From contig JAAOOA010000086.1 of assembly GCA_012861695.1 (NCBI GenBank), forward strand, positions 3,116,422-3,180,421: a stretch of DNA of 64,000 nt. The letters are read 5' to 3'. Below are positions 1 through 12,340 of this stretch, in pieces. The position numbers were made by a program, and so were the translations under genes. The DNA comes from Trematomus loennbergii (Eukaryota > Chordata > Actinopteri > Perciformes > Nototheniidae). Below the pieces are notes generated by a model that was not told the origin of the DNA, ran no database searches, and saw nothing but the letters and a program-made list of their open reading frames with translations. Position 1 is the stretch's first letter. The number at the start of each line of letters is the position of its first letter.

Positions 1-214
1 GACAGGAAATGTGAGCTTATCAATTCTTACGTAGGACATTTGTCTTTGAAGAATTACGAAGAATATCTGACTGTTTCCCTTCTGCTAATCAAAATCCAGG
101 CTTACTGTCGTCTAAAACAAGTCAAGTACAGCAAAGTTAAGGTTTCCATATTGATCATAAGATTATTTATAAAATGAAAATTATTTAATCAATATTATTA
201 TATTAATCAATATA

Positions 215-216
<2 letters not shown>

Positions 217-246
<30 letters not shown>
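217..246. repeat. (TG)15 microsatellite
   Basis: An uninterrupted run of TG dinucleotides, the shortest of the six CA/TG tracts in the window. It follows an AT-rich stretch. Confidence 0.95.
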
Positions 247-247
<1 letters not shown>

Positions 248-1851
248 ACCCAATATATAAAGCGTTAATGTGGGGATTGCAATGCATTCATTACTGCTTT
301 CCAATTTCCCGCGTTAAATGGCTTCAGACAAACGTTTTATTATACTGTTAGATATATGAGGATGATTGTAACCATGCACGTCTGCCGCCCAGAGACAGCC
401 CTCCTCAGTGGTCACTGGCCTCCATCGGCCCCTCTCTGACCCGGCTCAGCTACACAGAGTCCGGACCACCAGCTGCAGACCACCCGAGGCCTTCAGCTCT
501 CTGTTTATCCTCTAATTGTGGAGCTGTAAATCTTTTTAGGCTGCTGCAGAGAAAGGTTCAGTCATAAATTCAACCGTTGTCAGGGTAACTGTCCCCGAGA
601 CACGCCCCTCTACAGGTGACCTCACCCCTACCTGAGGGGACGACTCCTGGTTGACTTTTCGTTAGCCCTGCATCACTTGAGACTCATGTTTGTTTTAAAG
701 GAATCCTTCAACTCCAAAATAATGTTTTCATATTTGTGAAGAAGACTTGTTTTTTCTCAAATGCCTCCTCGAGTGGACAAAGAATAAAAAAATACTTGAT
801 ACATTTTTTTCTTTCGAAAGACTCAGTCAAATCAGGGTCCGAGAGGCCAGCCGTAACATATACAAGTGTTTTATTCCTGTTGTCATACAGGCATCTAACA
901 CATGCTACATGCTCATCTGCACTGTTGTACATTGTTTACTTTGAATTTGCATGGTTTAATTGTATGTTGTGTATAATTATGTGTTGTATGGTAGTATTCA
1001 GAACACTTTTTTAACCATTTGTCAGAAATGTATTATCTCAGTATATAAAGGCCTTGAGATGTATCATTTTGTTTATGATAACATTTGATTTTCCTTATTA
1101 ATCCACTCCATAATGTCAAGCCAAACAGGATGTGTTGCATATTCATTACAAGACGGACCTACAGTCATGTAGTCAGGAACCTTGAGTTGAGCTCAGGTTC
1201 CTCCCAAGAGGTGGATTATCTTTGAGCCGTTCTGCACCTTGATTTGATTTCACCTGTGGTAAACTGATGATTGGACATGATTAGGAAATGAAAAACCTCT
1301 GTCTGAAGCCTTTCTGCTGACAGCCCCATGGAGGGAGTTTAGAGACTCAGCTCAGAGACAGCAGTGTGTTCTGGGGACGGACACAAAAACCTTTCTGCTT
1401 TGTAGAATGTTCCCAAAAACACAGGTGACTCCACAAATCTTCATTGGATGAAGTTTGGAACAACCAGGCTGGAGGTGACGTGTCAAAATGGTGTCACTGG
1501 GCTCCAGAGATCCAGTGTGAAGGGACAATTCTTCCTGTGACAGCTAGAGGGCGACAAAGCACAGAGATGCTCGGATCATCCTGCTGCTTCCAGAAGGTAA
1601 GGGAAAACTGCATTGACCTTAAGTATTAATTAATTAAGACAAAGAATGTGAGCAGAATTTAGCAAAAAGTATCCGTAAAATCGTCAGTGTGCGGGACCAG
1701 GGGAAACCAATGCTAAAGGGCCTTATGTTGCATTCTCTCTTACATCCAGCAGGGGGGGACTCCACTTGTTGAAAAGCAGTAGTTTGGGCCTTCTACAGTC
1801 CATGGTGATGAGGGACAAATAGAGGTTTGTAGTTCTGATGGCAAGTAAGAA
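247..1851. other. Unassigned sequence with one weak exon-like frame
   Basis: No repeat family or gene is recognised. The only coding-like hint is a plus-strand frame from 1444 that runs to CCAGAAG and a donor-like GTAAGGG at 1597. It has no recognisable domain and could be chance. Confidence 0.3.
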
Positions 1852-2352
1852 AGACATGAGTAAATGTACTTACTAAATTAAATCGTCCAAGTACTGTACT
1901 TATTTAGCTTCTTTGTACTTCTACTCCACTGCAATTCAGAGGTAAATGGTGTACCTTTACTCCACTACATGTATTTAATACCTTTAGTTACTTTACAGAT
2001 GTGGATGAATGATGTGAAATATAATCAAGTGTTAAATCAGACTTAGTTCCACCTGGAGTAAATTCACAAGCTACCCTGCAGTATACAAAGTCATTCAAAC
2101 TAGCTGCACCTTTACCAGCTTTGAGAACACTTTCATGATCAATCATTATAAAACATATCATATATATTATTCTGAAATGGACCAATCTGCACAATGACTA
2201 CTTTTACTGTTGGTACACTAACTATATTTGGATGCTAATACTTTTCTACTTTTACTAGAGAAACTAGACTTTTAATTGTCCTAGTATTCCTACACTCTGG
2301 TACTTCTACTTTGACTAAATTATAGGATCTGAGTACTTCTTCCTCCTCTGGC
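1852..2352. repeat. Dispersed repeat with TACTTTTACT motifs, copy 1
   Basis: This segment repeats the phrases ACTCCACTACATGTATTTAA, GATGTGGATGAATGATGTG and TAGCTGCACCTTTACCAGC. All recur at 52040-52372, with shorter pieces at 10936-11222, 17469-17577 and 41583-41800. The right end reads GAGTACTTCTTCCTCCTCTG, equivalent to AGTACTTCTCCCACCTCTG at 11222. It is a non-coding dispersed element common in percomorph genomes; I do not assign a superfamily. Confidence 0.75.
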
Positions 2353-3218
2353 CTCTTGAATGGAGCGGAGTTCTGCTAAATGATGATTCAAAATTATTCC
2401 AACTTGTTGTTATCCTATTCTGGTGTTAAGTTCATTCTTGAGATCTGGAAACATTTTCACAAAAGTCACAACCAATAAGAAAGGTTAAAAAGTGGTTTTT
2501 AGATTGCTTTACATATTGGCAAATTAGCACCATTGAAAGTACTCTGAATGAGCTTTTTACTGTTCCTGTTCGCAGAATACAAAGAAGTGTTTCCTCTGTC
2601 CTGGCTGTATCTATACAGGTTGTAAATCCCACTGTGGTACATTTGAGATTTGTGAATGATTTATTAATATAGACAACTATTACTGACTACTTTGATACAT
2701 TGAACAATATTACATTATAAAAGATCCTCAGGTTATTTCTACAGTTATTTATGGTGTCTTTTTTCCATGCTTTCTCAGCAGATATATGGCCTTTATTCAC
2801 TTATACTGTGTCAAATATCCAAACATTTTCAAAATGTTACTTTAAACCACAAATGTCAACCACATGGTGGCGCTAGAAGAAAGTCAAAGGATCACCTGAG
2901 CAGGTGGGTTTCATCATCCAGGCAGCAATAGCTGCAAAAGGACAATTCAACCAATAGTTCTTAAGGTATTCCAGTCAGGATCAAAGCGATGAATAGAGTC
3001 ACATGTTTTGTCCCGCCCACAATGTTTGACTGACAACTGAACTCTGGGAAGTGAATCCAGACAAACCATAGCAGAGAGCGGGGAAAGGTCAAAGATGGAG
3101 ACACCATTTTAATAAAAGGCAGACGGCTTTTTAACACCTGTCTGTCTCTCTCTTTACAACTCTTTCCAGTCATTATCTCACTGCTGCCGAGTACATTTCA
3201 GAGGACTTTGATCTCTCT
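2353..3218. other. Unassigned AT-rich sequence
   Basis: No gene, terminal inverted repeat or known repeat could be identified. Open frames on the minus strand at 2432-2632 and 2961-3173 have no domain features. Confidence 0.4.
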
Positions 3219-3230
3219 CACACACACACA

Positions 3231-3315
<85 letters not shown>
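3219..3315. repeat. (CA)n microsatellite, about 97 bp
   Basis: A CA run interrupted once by ATA at about 3236-3238. Confidence 0.95.
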
Positions 3316-3318
<3 letters not shown>

Positions 3319-4099
3319 CACATCTTCACATCATGATACTGTGAAATTACCTGAAAGATATTTATGTGAAAACCCACAGCGCAGAGACCCAGTCACATGC
3401 TTTCCCAGACACACGATGTGTGCAGACTGCTTTGCTCTCTGTTCACACCAAATTACTTTTAAAGGAAAAAATGTAAGCACATTTTTTATACGGTGATTAA
3501 TATCATCACATTGATGTAATACACAGAGATTTTGGTAACCCCAAACATTCTTTCCCCAAGTAAGTTCCCTCTAAAAAAGTACCCAAAGCTCTCTGAAATG
3601 TCTCTTATCATGTTTAGAACGTCATTCAAGCCAAATAAATGTGTATAAAATATAAATGTATGCATTTATTTAAAAGTTTGAGTAAAAGAAGAGTAAAAAT
3701 TGAAAACATATAAAAAAAAAGGACAAAATTCATTTATTTAATCTTTTGGTATATCTCGTTATACTTTGAATCTTTTTCTCAATTTCCAACCCAGTCTTTG
3801 AAATAATTGAATTGTTAGAACTTGAGATGGCAATGTTTTTCACATGCACTGTATATAAATGGACATACCTGTAGTGTCCTTGACCTCACCAGTAAGTTGT
3901 TGCAGAGTTGGCAGTGACGTTGGTGCCTAAATCCTTTATCCAACAGAGGATAAACATAAACCTGGCCAGCTGGCTGAGAGAGACTAACAAGCTAGGCTAA
4001 CAAGCTAGGCTAACATGCTGAGCAGGGCTGTATGTTGCTCCCGCTCCGTCCAGTTTCTTCCCATTTTACAGTTCTTAAGGTAAATAAAACACAGTAAAC
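3316..4099. other. Unassigned intergenic sequence
   Basis: AT-rich sequence with a short direct repeat of CAAGCTAGGCTAA near 3990-4012. Nothing coding is recognised. Confidence 0.4.
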
Positions 4100-4107
4100 C
4101 ATATAGC

Positions 4108-5192
4108 CAGTGGCAACTGGTCATTAGGGGCAGGTGGGGCACAGCCCCACCTAGTGTCAGCAAAAAGTATTACAAATAATGATTACAAAATGCAAAAAAA
4201 TAAATAAAAAAATATATAAAATATATTTAAGATCATGTTTAATCATCTGATTCGTCTGTACATTGCTGTTTTAGTCTGTGTTCTTCTAGTTAGTGTGTCT
4301 ACAGTCACAGTGTGTGCCTATTGAGCTGTTTAGAGCCATGTGGGACAAAACCTGATTATGCCCCTTCCTCTCGCTGTGAAGTCAACGGTGACAGTAAAAA
4401 CTTCACTGCGCATGCTCAGAGTATTTTGTAATGAAATGTGTGTGGCAAAAAAATGACCAGAGGGGCACGGAGCTACCATCCCCACCATACGTCATCTCAA
4501 ATCATTCAGAGCTGATTGGCTGTAAGTACGTGTGCCGCGAAAAGTGTGGTGCTTGAAGAGGAGACGAGAGAGCTGCAGTGGCGCGTCCTAAAACCCGGAA
4601 GTAAGCACAAAAAAGCAATGAGATTTCTCCAGAGGATTTTAGAAAATAGCTCGAAATAAGATCTGTGGGAAACGTACCTGTTAGATAAATGCACGTTTTC
4701 ATTAGCCGGATAACATCCACATGTCTACCCTACTTTTATAATTTTTTATCATAAATCTATGGATTAGATTTATGATAGACTTTTGAAACTACAAGAACAT
4801 AAGGAGGACTTTTACAAAAAAGTAATAGAAATGTTTGTCCAGAAGGATAGGCAAATGGACTTCATCTTCAAGTCAAGGTAAGACCGCCATTTTATTGAAA
4901 ATGGGATCTTACTAAGAGAGAACAATTCAATATTTAAATGATAAAATTACATTTTTTGGGTATCCTTTTGTTGAACTGTCTGTTTAAAATTAATCGAAGC
5001 ATCAGACAAAAAAAGCTTTTGAAAATAATATTATATTTTGGTTTAGGTCAAAATATAATATTTGTAAATCTGAAGAGTCAGTGCCAGTGCCTCACCAGCC
5101 ATGAACCTCACTGCACGTCACTGCAGAAGCTTATATATAGACATCTAAGTTTTTTGTGCCCCACCACTTTTGTACATATAAAAACGCCACTG
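4108..5192. mobile_element. Non-autonomous hAT element with 8-bp target duplication
   Basis: The left end CAGTGGCAACTGG and right end ending AAACGCCACTG share the inverted terminus CAGTGGC. The subterminal GGCAGGTGGGGCACAGC on the left mirrors GTGCCCCACCAC on the right. Exact 8-bp direct repeats CATATAGC flank it at 4100-4107 and 5193-5200, the hAT target length. At 1085 bp it lacks any recognisable transposase. It carries a perfect 13-bp hairpin (4747-4759 with 4765-4777) and an exon-like segment described separately. Confidence 0.85.
4768..4877 (+). other. Exon-like open segment inside the hAT element
   Basis: After an in-frame TAG the frame is open across the segment and encodes IYDRLLKLQEHKEDFYKK and then VIEMFVQKDRQMDFIFKS. 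It ends at a consensus donor, CAAG followed by GTAAGA. The peptide is charged and helix-like but matches no family I know. It could be a remnant of an autonomous hAT 5' exon, a captured host exon, or chance. Confidence 0.3.
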
Positions 5193-5200
5193 CATATAGC

Positions 5201-5869
5201 AAACCTCAAACAATAATTCCTTGAGATAATACTACAGAATCCTAAAAATATAACTGAGTTTTTCTCCCCTATTCATTTGTTTTGGCCAGCATCCATGTCA
5301 CGTGTCAACTTTCTGTCAGTAAGACAAAATAGATGGTGTATAATAAAAATAAAAATAAACTTGTTTTACTATGTGGAAAAATGCAATATTTTGAGATAAG
5401 TTCACCATTAAAGGAGCGTTTTGATAGAAATGAAAAGGGGGGAAAATGTAGCGATCCCACAATTTGAGAGGCATTTCTCTGAAACGACTACGTGTTGCAC
5501 TGTGGACTAACATAGCTTTAACATGTTTAGGGTCCGTGTCCACATAGCGCTTTTTCCCGACGCTAGCATCTTTTTACAATTGTTTCCTATGACAACAGAG
5601 CGAACGCCGTCGCATCTAGAGAAGAAGCGTCGCTTCCAGTGACTTATTTTCTGAGTGCTCCGCCTTATTTGAGGGCTTTCGAGTTTAAAATATTTCAACT
5701 TTTATCATCATCATAATAAAGACTAAAAGGATCATTTATTGGAGCCGATGTGCCGGACCCTGGATGTTGCTGTCGTTGAGTGTTGAACTATCTTGGTACA
5801 CGGATCGTCCTCCCTACAGCTGTCAGCTGAGCGCTGAAACTCATTCATACAAACTGAGAGCTAGCATCT
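5201..5869. other. Unassigned sequence between hAT and foldback elements
   Basis: No domain, splice-bounded frame or repeat is recognised. Around 5530-5650 the composition is somewhat GC-richer (CGACGC, GAACGCCGTCGC), but no gene is supported. Confidence 0.35.
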
Positions 5870-5876
5870 CCCGGTC

Positions 5877-6494
5877 CAACACAGTCTCACGGCATTTCGT
5901 GTTATCGTCACGAAATTAATCTATTGATTCGTGTTCACCAACACGATTTCGCCATTTTTTTCGTGTCACACAGAACGATTTTAAAAGCAATGTAAATAAT
6001 AACAAATTAGAAGGAAAAAGACATTTAAAAAAATACAGATTTAAGTATTCTGACACAGAACGATTTTAGAAGCAATGTATTTATATTGGTAGTATGTTTC
6101 GTGCCTGCACCAAATAATAACAAATTAGAAGGAAAAAAAGATGACATAAAATACAGATGTCAGTATTCTGAGGCTCTGAGCCATTTCTTTTCCTCACTGA
6201 CGGCAAAAAAACTCAGACATTATACAATTTAAAATAAAAGCGATAGGGTTAGGCTTAGGGTAAGATATTGAGTAAGAACATGTTTTTATGAACCACACAG
6301 CTTCTGGTCTTCCAAGACCCGACCGGACAAAAAGACGTGGTGCAGGCACGAAACATACTACCAATAGAAATACATTGCATTTAAAATCGTTCTGTGTGAC
6401 ACGAAAAAAATGTGAAAATCGTGTTGGTGAACACGAATCAATAGATTAAATTAATTTCGTGACTAATAACACGAAATGCCGTGAGACTGGGTTG
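5877..6494. mobile_element. Foldback MITE, 7-bp target duplication, copy 1
   Basis: The ends are inverted complements for roughly 130 bp, starting CAACACAGTCTCACGGCATT on the left and CAACCCAGTCTCACGG read inward from the right. CCCGGTC flanks it exactly at 5870-5876 and 6495-6501. Inside, CAGAACGATTTTA and GAAGGAAAAA segments are duplicated in tandem, and a GGTGCAGGCACGAAACATAC segment is mirrored. No coding capacity is seen. A second copy is at 47258-47863 and a relative with the same tip at 48760-50644. Confidence 0.88.
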
Positions 6495-6501
6495 CCCGGT
6501 C

Positions 6502-8029
6502 GGTGTTTATGGTGAAAAAACAAGGTCAAACTAATGTTTAGTAGCACAAACGGATAATAAAATCCAAGGGGGCTGTGCTAGTATGTCAAACAACAGCAGT
6601 GATACGTTGTCAAGATAATTGTCCTAGAAACATAAAAAAGCACTAGGACAGTTTTTGGTTTGGACCCGGGCCCTAAATGTGAGAATGGGTTGCCAGTGCC
6701 ATCTCTTTCTCCGTCTAAGTGTACAAATAATATACCTGAGCAGAAACGACAAAGATTTGACAAATAAAAACTCAATATATTGCCAAAAAGTTTTTAGACT
6801 TGGCTGATCGTTATTGATTATACGATAATGCATAATGCGTCAAAATCAAAACTGCGTGCAAAATAATTTCTTGAATGATTATGAACATCTGAATGATTGA
6901 GTTGAATTTATTATTTGTATTTCTGTTGTAAAGCATTAACTTTTAGTAGCACCACAGGAGAACATCAGCTCTGTCTTAACTTCCTGCATCGTTCACCATT
7001 AAAGAAACTCAGAAGCATGGCAGCTGTAGTGTTTATCCCTCAGGAGAAAAGCAAGTCCAGATTTACACCATGTAGGGTTTTGTTGGATGGCCAAGAAGCT
7101 CCTGCAGCCTCAAACAGGAGAGAAACACAAATGGTACACGTGTGGTTCAGGTTCAGGTGATTTTAGCCTTAACAAATGTGAACCTAAATTTGATTTCACA
7201 GAAGCTACCATTCTAGAAACACAACAAGCATTGTCTGACAGAAACACTGCTGCACTATCACCAACGGCTTAAAAGAGACCACCCCTCTAATTGCTTTTTA
7301 TGACTCAAACACTCGGTAATTAGGATAATTATCTCTTTATGAACAGCCATTAAGGAAAAGAAAAGACTCACAGATGACCTCATGCAAAGCAGCTATAGCC
7401 TGCCTGTATATGTGATGTACAGTTTATTTAAATCTATGTATGTATTGAAACCTATGTGCAGGTATTTTCCGTCATAAAATGCAGCAGTTTCACAAACGAG
7501 ATAATAAACATCCAGGCTTCCAGGGGCTAAGACTCATGGGAGCTGTAGTCGTTGATACAAACAAAAATAATGAACGTTGTATATTTATACATCAATTTGG
7601 TTGCCACAATGACAAAACGCACAAGGATACAACACAAAGATACAGATAGTAAAACTCCATGCTGTACTCCAGCATTAAAGTGTTGCGTATCATTTAAGTG
7701 GAACTTCTGATTTATTGCTCTTTTATTTGTTTGCTATTTATTTTTTAATATCAGTTTCTAGTATGAACTGGTCATGGTCGTGCACTGCCCAGATGTGCTA
7801 AAGGGAGGACATGGAGATGAGCATTTACAGTTTCAATAATGAGCTGATGTGCAGTAGAATAATATTCCTATAGTCAGGCTTCTTGGGAGTAACGGAATAC
7901 ATGTAACGGCGTTATGTAATTAGGCTACAAGCAAAGTAAATCAGATTACAGTAAGATTTATCAAATCTGGGGATTACTACCATGATTACAATGTTACGCT
8001 GCATTTTAAAATTAAGAATGATATATTAC
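6502..8029. other. Mostly unassigned; contains an AGTAACGG-type dispersed repeat near 7885-8010
   Basis: The part around 7885-8010 (GGGAGTAACGGAATACATG, AACGGCGTTATGTAATTAG) belongs to a dispersed fish repeat type that I recognise only by sequence habit. The remainder shows no gene. Short open frames near 6915-7270 lack any domain. Confidence 0.4.
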
Positions 8030-8224
8030 GAGGCTCATGCGACAGCCCTGACCCGTGGAGCATGGACTCCACCAGACCTCTGAAGGTGTCTGGCCCCAAG
8101 ACGTTAGCAGCAGATCCTTCAAGTCCTGTAAATGAAGAGGTGGGGCCTCCAATGATCGGACGTGTTTATCCAGCACATCCCACAGATGATGGATTGGATT
8201 GAGATCTGGTGAATTGGGAGGGCT
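8030..8224 (-). pseudogene. Tc1-like transposase C-terminal fragment
   Basis: The minus strand reads SPDLNPIHHLWDVLDKHVR and then EAPPLHLQDLKDLLLTSW, the C-terminal catalytic block of Tc1/mariner DD34E transposases. The expected glutamate of NPIEHLW is histidine here, which removes the third catalytic residue. After SWGQTP the frame slips; the continuation TFRGLVESM is in another frame. Only about 65 of some 340 residues remain, with no terminal inverted repeats, so it is a dead relic. Confidence 0.85.
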
Positions 8225-9094
8225 CTTGGCTCTTGGGCCTGGGCCTTTGGCTTGGGCCTTTTGAGAGGTTAGAGGCTTTGTGGGGTTCTCTTGGAGCCTA
8301 TGCTTTTGTCCTTTGACCTTGTGTCTTTGCAAAACTTTATATTTTTCTTTTGCATTTTTGGATCTTGTAATCCTCTATTTTTGTAAAAAACCCAATAAAA
8401 CCGGTTTGTACTTTGTACATCTCGACCCAATTCCTGGTCTCTCTGGTGGTCTCGGAAGGTATTTGCTTGGTCTTAGAGTAAGGCAAGAACACCCTTCCTT
8501 GGAAAAGGCGGACAGTAGTTGACAATTTGGAACTCAAATTGTTTAAGGGAAATAGAAACCCTGCTAAGGTTAAACTGTAGTTTCATATTGGTGACTGGTT
8601 GATGTGGTTTTGATTGATACTGAAATATGACTTGTGCTTTGCTTGTGTGGTAATATCTCAGCTGTGATATCAGTGTTTGACTCTGGCTATGTTTGATTTC
8701 ACATTTGCATTATTACAATTGGCATAATTAAGGTTCAAAAGAGGGGGTTAGGATTGTGGGTCCTGAAGCTGCCCTAATTACCAGGGAGTCTCCAACGACA
8801 CAGGGTTTCTCCTCCAGGGGCAGTTTAGATACTGCTCTGGGGTCTTAACAGCCCACCAACACCTACTGCACTACACACTCCGTTTGATATCCTGGCGGTC
8901 GGACATGCAACGTTTTATTGCCTGAAATAAGTGATACGACGGGCAGCTGGTGTTAGAGGCCACGCTGTTGGTGCCCCCCTAAACAGATTACGTTGATCTA
9001 GCGTGTAGATTTTGGGGGGTTAGTTCTGAAGATAGGAGCTCGGTATCGGAGACAACTTACATATATAGGGTTATATCGAAGTTAGACACATCAG
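8225..9094. other. Unassigned segment with an LTR-like polyadenylation stretch
   Basis: CCAATAAAACC at about 8391-8401, followed by a CT/GT-rich run (CCTGGTCTCTCTGGTGGTC), resembles the R-U5 part of an LTR. No matching second LTR, primer site or coding region was found. The downstream part to 9094 is not recognised. Confidence 0.25.
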
Positions 9095-9175
9095 CTTTGT
9101 GGACAAAGGGTTCCCTTGCTGTTCTACTTTGACTTAAGAACAAGATCAGAGTACTTCTCCCACCTCTGCTTATAT
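9095..9175. repeat. Terminal scrap of the dispersed TACTTTTACT repeat
   Basis: Ends with CAGAGTACTTCTCCCACCTC followed by TG, the same terminus as the copies ending at 2352 and 11222. Confidence 0.6.
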
Positions 9176-9730
9176 CTTCTGGTACTGCTACATGCTCTAT
9201 GCTAATGCTATGCTAATAAAAGCATTGAATTGTTAATCATTGTCTTTATGCATGTGCTGCATTATTTGTGTGTGTTTTTAATGCAGTTAATGTGTGTAAA
9301 TGAGCGTGTTACACTGTTAAATATGAGGACTTGTTTACAATCTTTTATAATGCTGCTCCTTCCTCTATTATAAGTTCTAAAACGTGTACTCCTACGTCCT
9401 TTACTACTGCTAATACTGCAAATTACTGTAATAATAATTCAGAAGTGGATTTTGAATGTTTCATCTTTTGTATATATTCCTGATCAATGCCGTTTAAAGG
9501 TTACAGAATACAACTTTTCTGTTGTGACAGACACAGGATGCCAGCTCTCTGTAGGCGACAGGACATAAGAATCATCATAAACTGCTGGTGTGGCATTAAT
9601 AATATCTGTGTTTCTGAATGGCTGTTCTGTCTGTTGGTGTAAACTTGACATTAACGCTTTTATCAAAGATGGAGACAATAGTGGAGTCAGACAGTGGAGG
9701 ACCGATGGAGAGAAGTGTCCCACCACTCCA

Positions 9731-9886
<156 letters not shown>

Positions 9887-10218
9887 CCCTTCAAGCGACT
9901 ACTGAATTTCTAATTATTGCATTTATCTATTCATACTTTTCGGCTGGTTTGCTTTGATAATAAATGGTTTAAGAATTGTTTTATTTACATGTTTACTAAA
10001 GTATTGTATAGTAATTTACTTTATTTAAAGAGCACTTTTCATTTTTAGTCTAGTTGCCAGCTTAGTGAACCCTCAAATGTTGAGCGCCCCAAAGTTTTAT
10101 GTTAGAAATGTATAGTAGGGTCCCCAGCACATGGAAACTGCCGGATGCTGACATTCATATGTTGCACATTTTGCACAATTATCATACGTTGCGTAATTAA
10201 AATGAATGGCATTATAGC

Positions 10219-10722
10219 CTATAAACAATAGTTACAAAATGGCTTGGCTGATTTGGACAATTCTTGAGTGGTTTTGGGGGTTATTGAGGATTCTGAAGCC
10301 AATTCTGACATTTTCACACTGAAAAATTGCAGTTTTAACCAGAAAGTGGCCATATTTTTACTCAGTGGGCTGATTTTGATAACTAGTGTTGCAACCTTTG
10401 GATATAAAGAGCAACAAATCCGAAAATTCCGATTCGGGCCAGGTTTTGTTGTAGCATGCCATAAACCTCTCTGTTTCAGCTTTTTCAAAAGGGCTGATTC
10501 TGTCTGTAGCTTCAAATGCAAATTACCTTTACGTAATGTGGTATTTTGGACAGTTGGTCTCATCCAAAGAGAACAGATGTATTGGGCCTGGTTTAGCCTC
10601 GGGGTTGTTCTATTGTTGCGCTGGTTCTGCCTTTCTAATTGAATACAAACACATAATGATTTGAATGTTATAGCTGATACCTGCAAACAATTGACATGCG
10701 TGACTGCAGTCTGTTCATTCAC
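10219..10722 (-). other. Unexplained 167-codon open frame, function unknown
   Basis: This is among the longest non-repetitive open frames outside transposons; the opposite strand is also open for 124 codons. The protein has no signal peptide, transmembrane segment or familiar motif, and no flanking splice sites were found. Two-strand openness may reflect low stop density in an old repeat rather than a gene. Confidence 0.15.
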
Positions 10723-10935
10723 ATGCCATTATTTATGTAACTAGACCTGTCCTAAAAAACAAACATAGAAGAAATAAATGAACTATTATATACTAAAGTG
10801 TGAAAATACTCAGTTACCAGTAAAACTCCTGGATTCAATATAATTTTGAAGGTTCAAAAGTGTAAGCAACAAAATGGCCACACTGCTCATGGTTCTTTAT
10901 AATGACTTGCTTGTGCTCATGAAAGCTCTGAAACT

Positions 10936-11222
10936 TGTGACAGTATACAAAGTCATTCAACTAGCTGCACCTTTACCAGCTTTGATAACACTTTAATGAT
11001 CAATCATTATAAAACATATCATATATTTATTCTGAAATGGACCAATCTGCACAATGACTACTTTTACTGTCGCTACTTTAACTATATTTTGATGATAATA
11101 CTTTTATACTTTACTTGAGTAACATTTTGAATGCACGACTTTTACTTGTAACAGAGTATTCCTACACTCTGGTACTTCTACTTTTACTCAAGTACAAGAT
11201 CGGAGTACTTCTCCCACCTCTG
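10936..11222. repeat. Dispersed TACTTTTACT repeat, partial copy 2
   Basis: Begins at ACAGTATACAAAGTCATTCA and runs to AGTACTTCTCCCACCTCTG, matching the right half of 1852-2352 with small differences. Confidence 0.75.
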
Positions 11223-11313
11223 TTTACAGTAAAGGTACTGTTAACGGTTAATTGGAAATATACAATGAGTGTCTAACAGGGTAATACAATGATATCCTAA
11301 CATATAGCCTTAA

Positions 11314-11692
11314 GGTGGGGTAGGTAAGTTTGAGAAACCGGCTCGAGATCGCTAGAATTTGAAAATACACAACCGGAGAAAATCTTCCACTTCCTTATAG
11401 AGCCCCTCCTCCAACACACACGAACGCGCACATGACCAATGAGGGCACGAGATAAGTTTGTGCACAGATGGAAGGCTGACAGGCAGGTAGGCCATCCAGT
11501 TATTTAGCCAGGCCGGCTAAAATGATTGGTCGTGCTTTTTACAGTACTACGGCTTCCACAGATGACATTTTTTTATGGATTTTTTGTCAAAGCACTTAAG
11601 ATATTCATTGCTATCGGGATGTTAAGAGCATTCCATGGAATATAACAAAAAGTGTATCTCGAGCCGGTTTCTCAAACTTACCTACCCCACCT
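11314..11692. mobile_element. TTAA-flanked MITE, family B copy 1
   Basis: TTAA at 11310-11313 and 11693-11696 flank inverted ends GGTGGGGTAGGTAAGTTTGA and its complement. The homology of ends extends through GAAACCGGCTCGAGAT. TTAA targets are typical of piggyBac-like (and Kolobok) elements. No coding capacity. An inverted relative lies at 14769-15110. Confidence 0.85.
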
Positions 11693-12184
11693 TTAAGGAA
11701 CCAGTTCTGTGCATTGATTAACTTTTAAATGTTGATACTTCTGTTAAATTTTCCTGATTATAATCACAAAATGTTGGGCTTTTACTTATGTAATGTACAC
11801 TGAAAAAACTGAAAAGTCGACTTTAATTAAATGTATTATGTCAACAGATTGCACACAATTGCATTTGGTTAGTTGAAAGCAATAATATTATGTTAAGATA
11901 TAAATAAAAAAGATAAAAGATATTAGGTTCAACTTAATATTTTTGCTTTTAACTAACCTTATATAGTTATGTGAAATGTATTGACAGTATACTTATATTG
12001 AATGTATTCAATCATGTCAAACCCTTTTAGATATGCAAACTTGAAAGCATTGTCTGAAGCTTTATCAAAGTAAAGAATATTGTTGAAGTGACTATTTGTT
12101 GCTATGGTCCAACAATATCGTGATAAAACGTTTTTTTAACAAAGATGAAGTCTTTCATATGTATTTTCAGTCTATTATTTGCCT

Positions 12185-12218
12185 ATGCAAACAATTGCTG
12201 CGTCTGACCTATTTGCAT
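12185..12218. promoter_or_regulatory. Pair of opposed octamer-like motifs upstream of the lectin gene
   Basis: ATGCAAAC at 12185-12192 and ATTTGCAT at 12211-12218 lie about 90 bp before the lectin start codon in opposite orientation. ATTTGCAT is the exact octamer bound by POU-domain factors and found in immunoglobulin promoters. No convincing TATA box is placed with it. A promoter role is inferred from position only. Confidence 0.25.
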
Positions 12219-12303
12219 GGAGACAGGTGACAATGGCTAACTGTAAGACATTTAACTGAAACTATCAGTTGTAACAACAGATGCAATCAGAAAGCAGGCA
12301 AAG

Positions 12304-12340
12304 ATGGACGTGGTTCTGCGGCTGATCATGGCAGCTGCAG
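12304..12340 (+). CDS. Lectin exon 1: start codon and most of the signal peptide
   Basis: This 37-nt coding exon begins at ATG 12304 and encodes MDVVLRLIMAAA plus one base. The only donor that keeps the lectin frame is GCAGGCAAGTG, i.e. a GC donor after CTGCAG with the usual AAGT context. The nearby GT at 12345 would put exon 2 out of frame. GC-AG introns are a known minor class. The start codon is chosen because the next exon continues the hydrophobic leader in frame. Confidence 0.7.

Noticed and set aside
8012..8332. 106-codon gene on the minus strand
   Set aside because: Only the part at 8030-8224 is Tc1 transposase; the upstream residues are unrelated sequence read through by chance.
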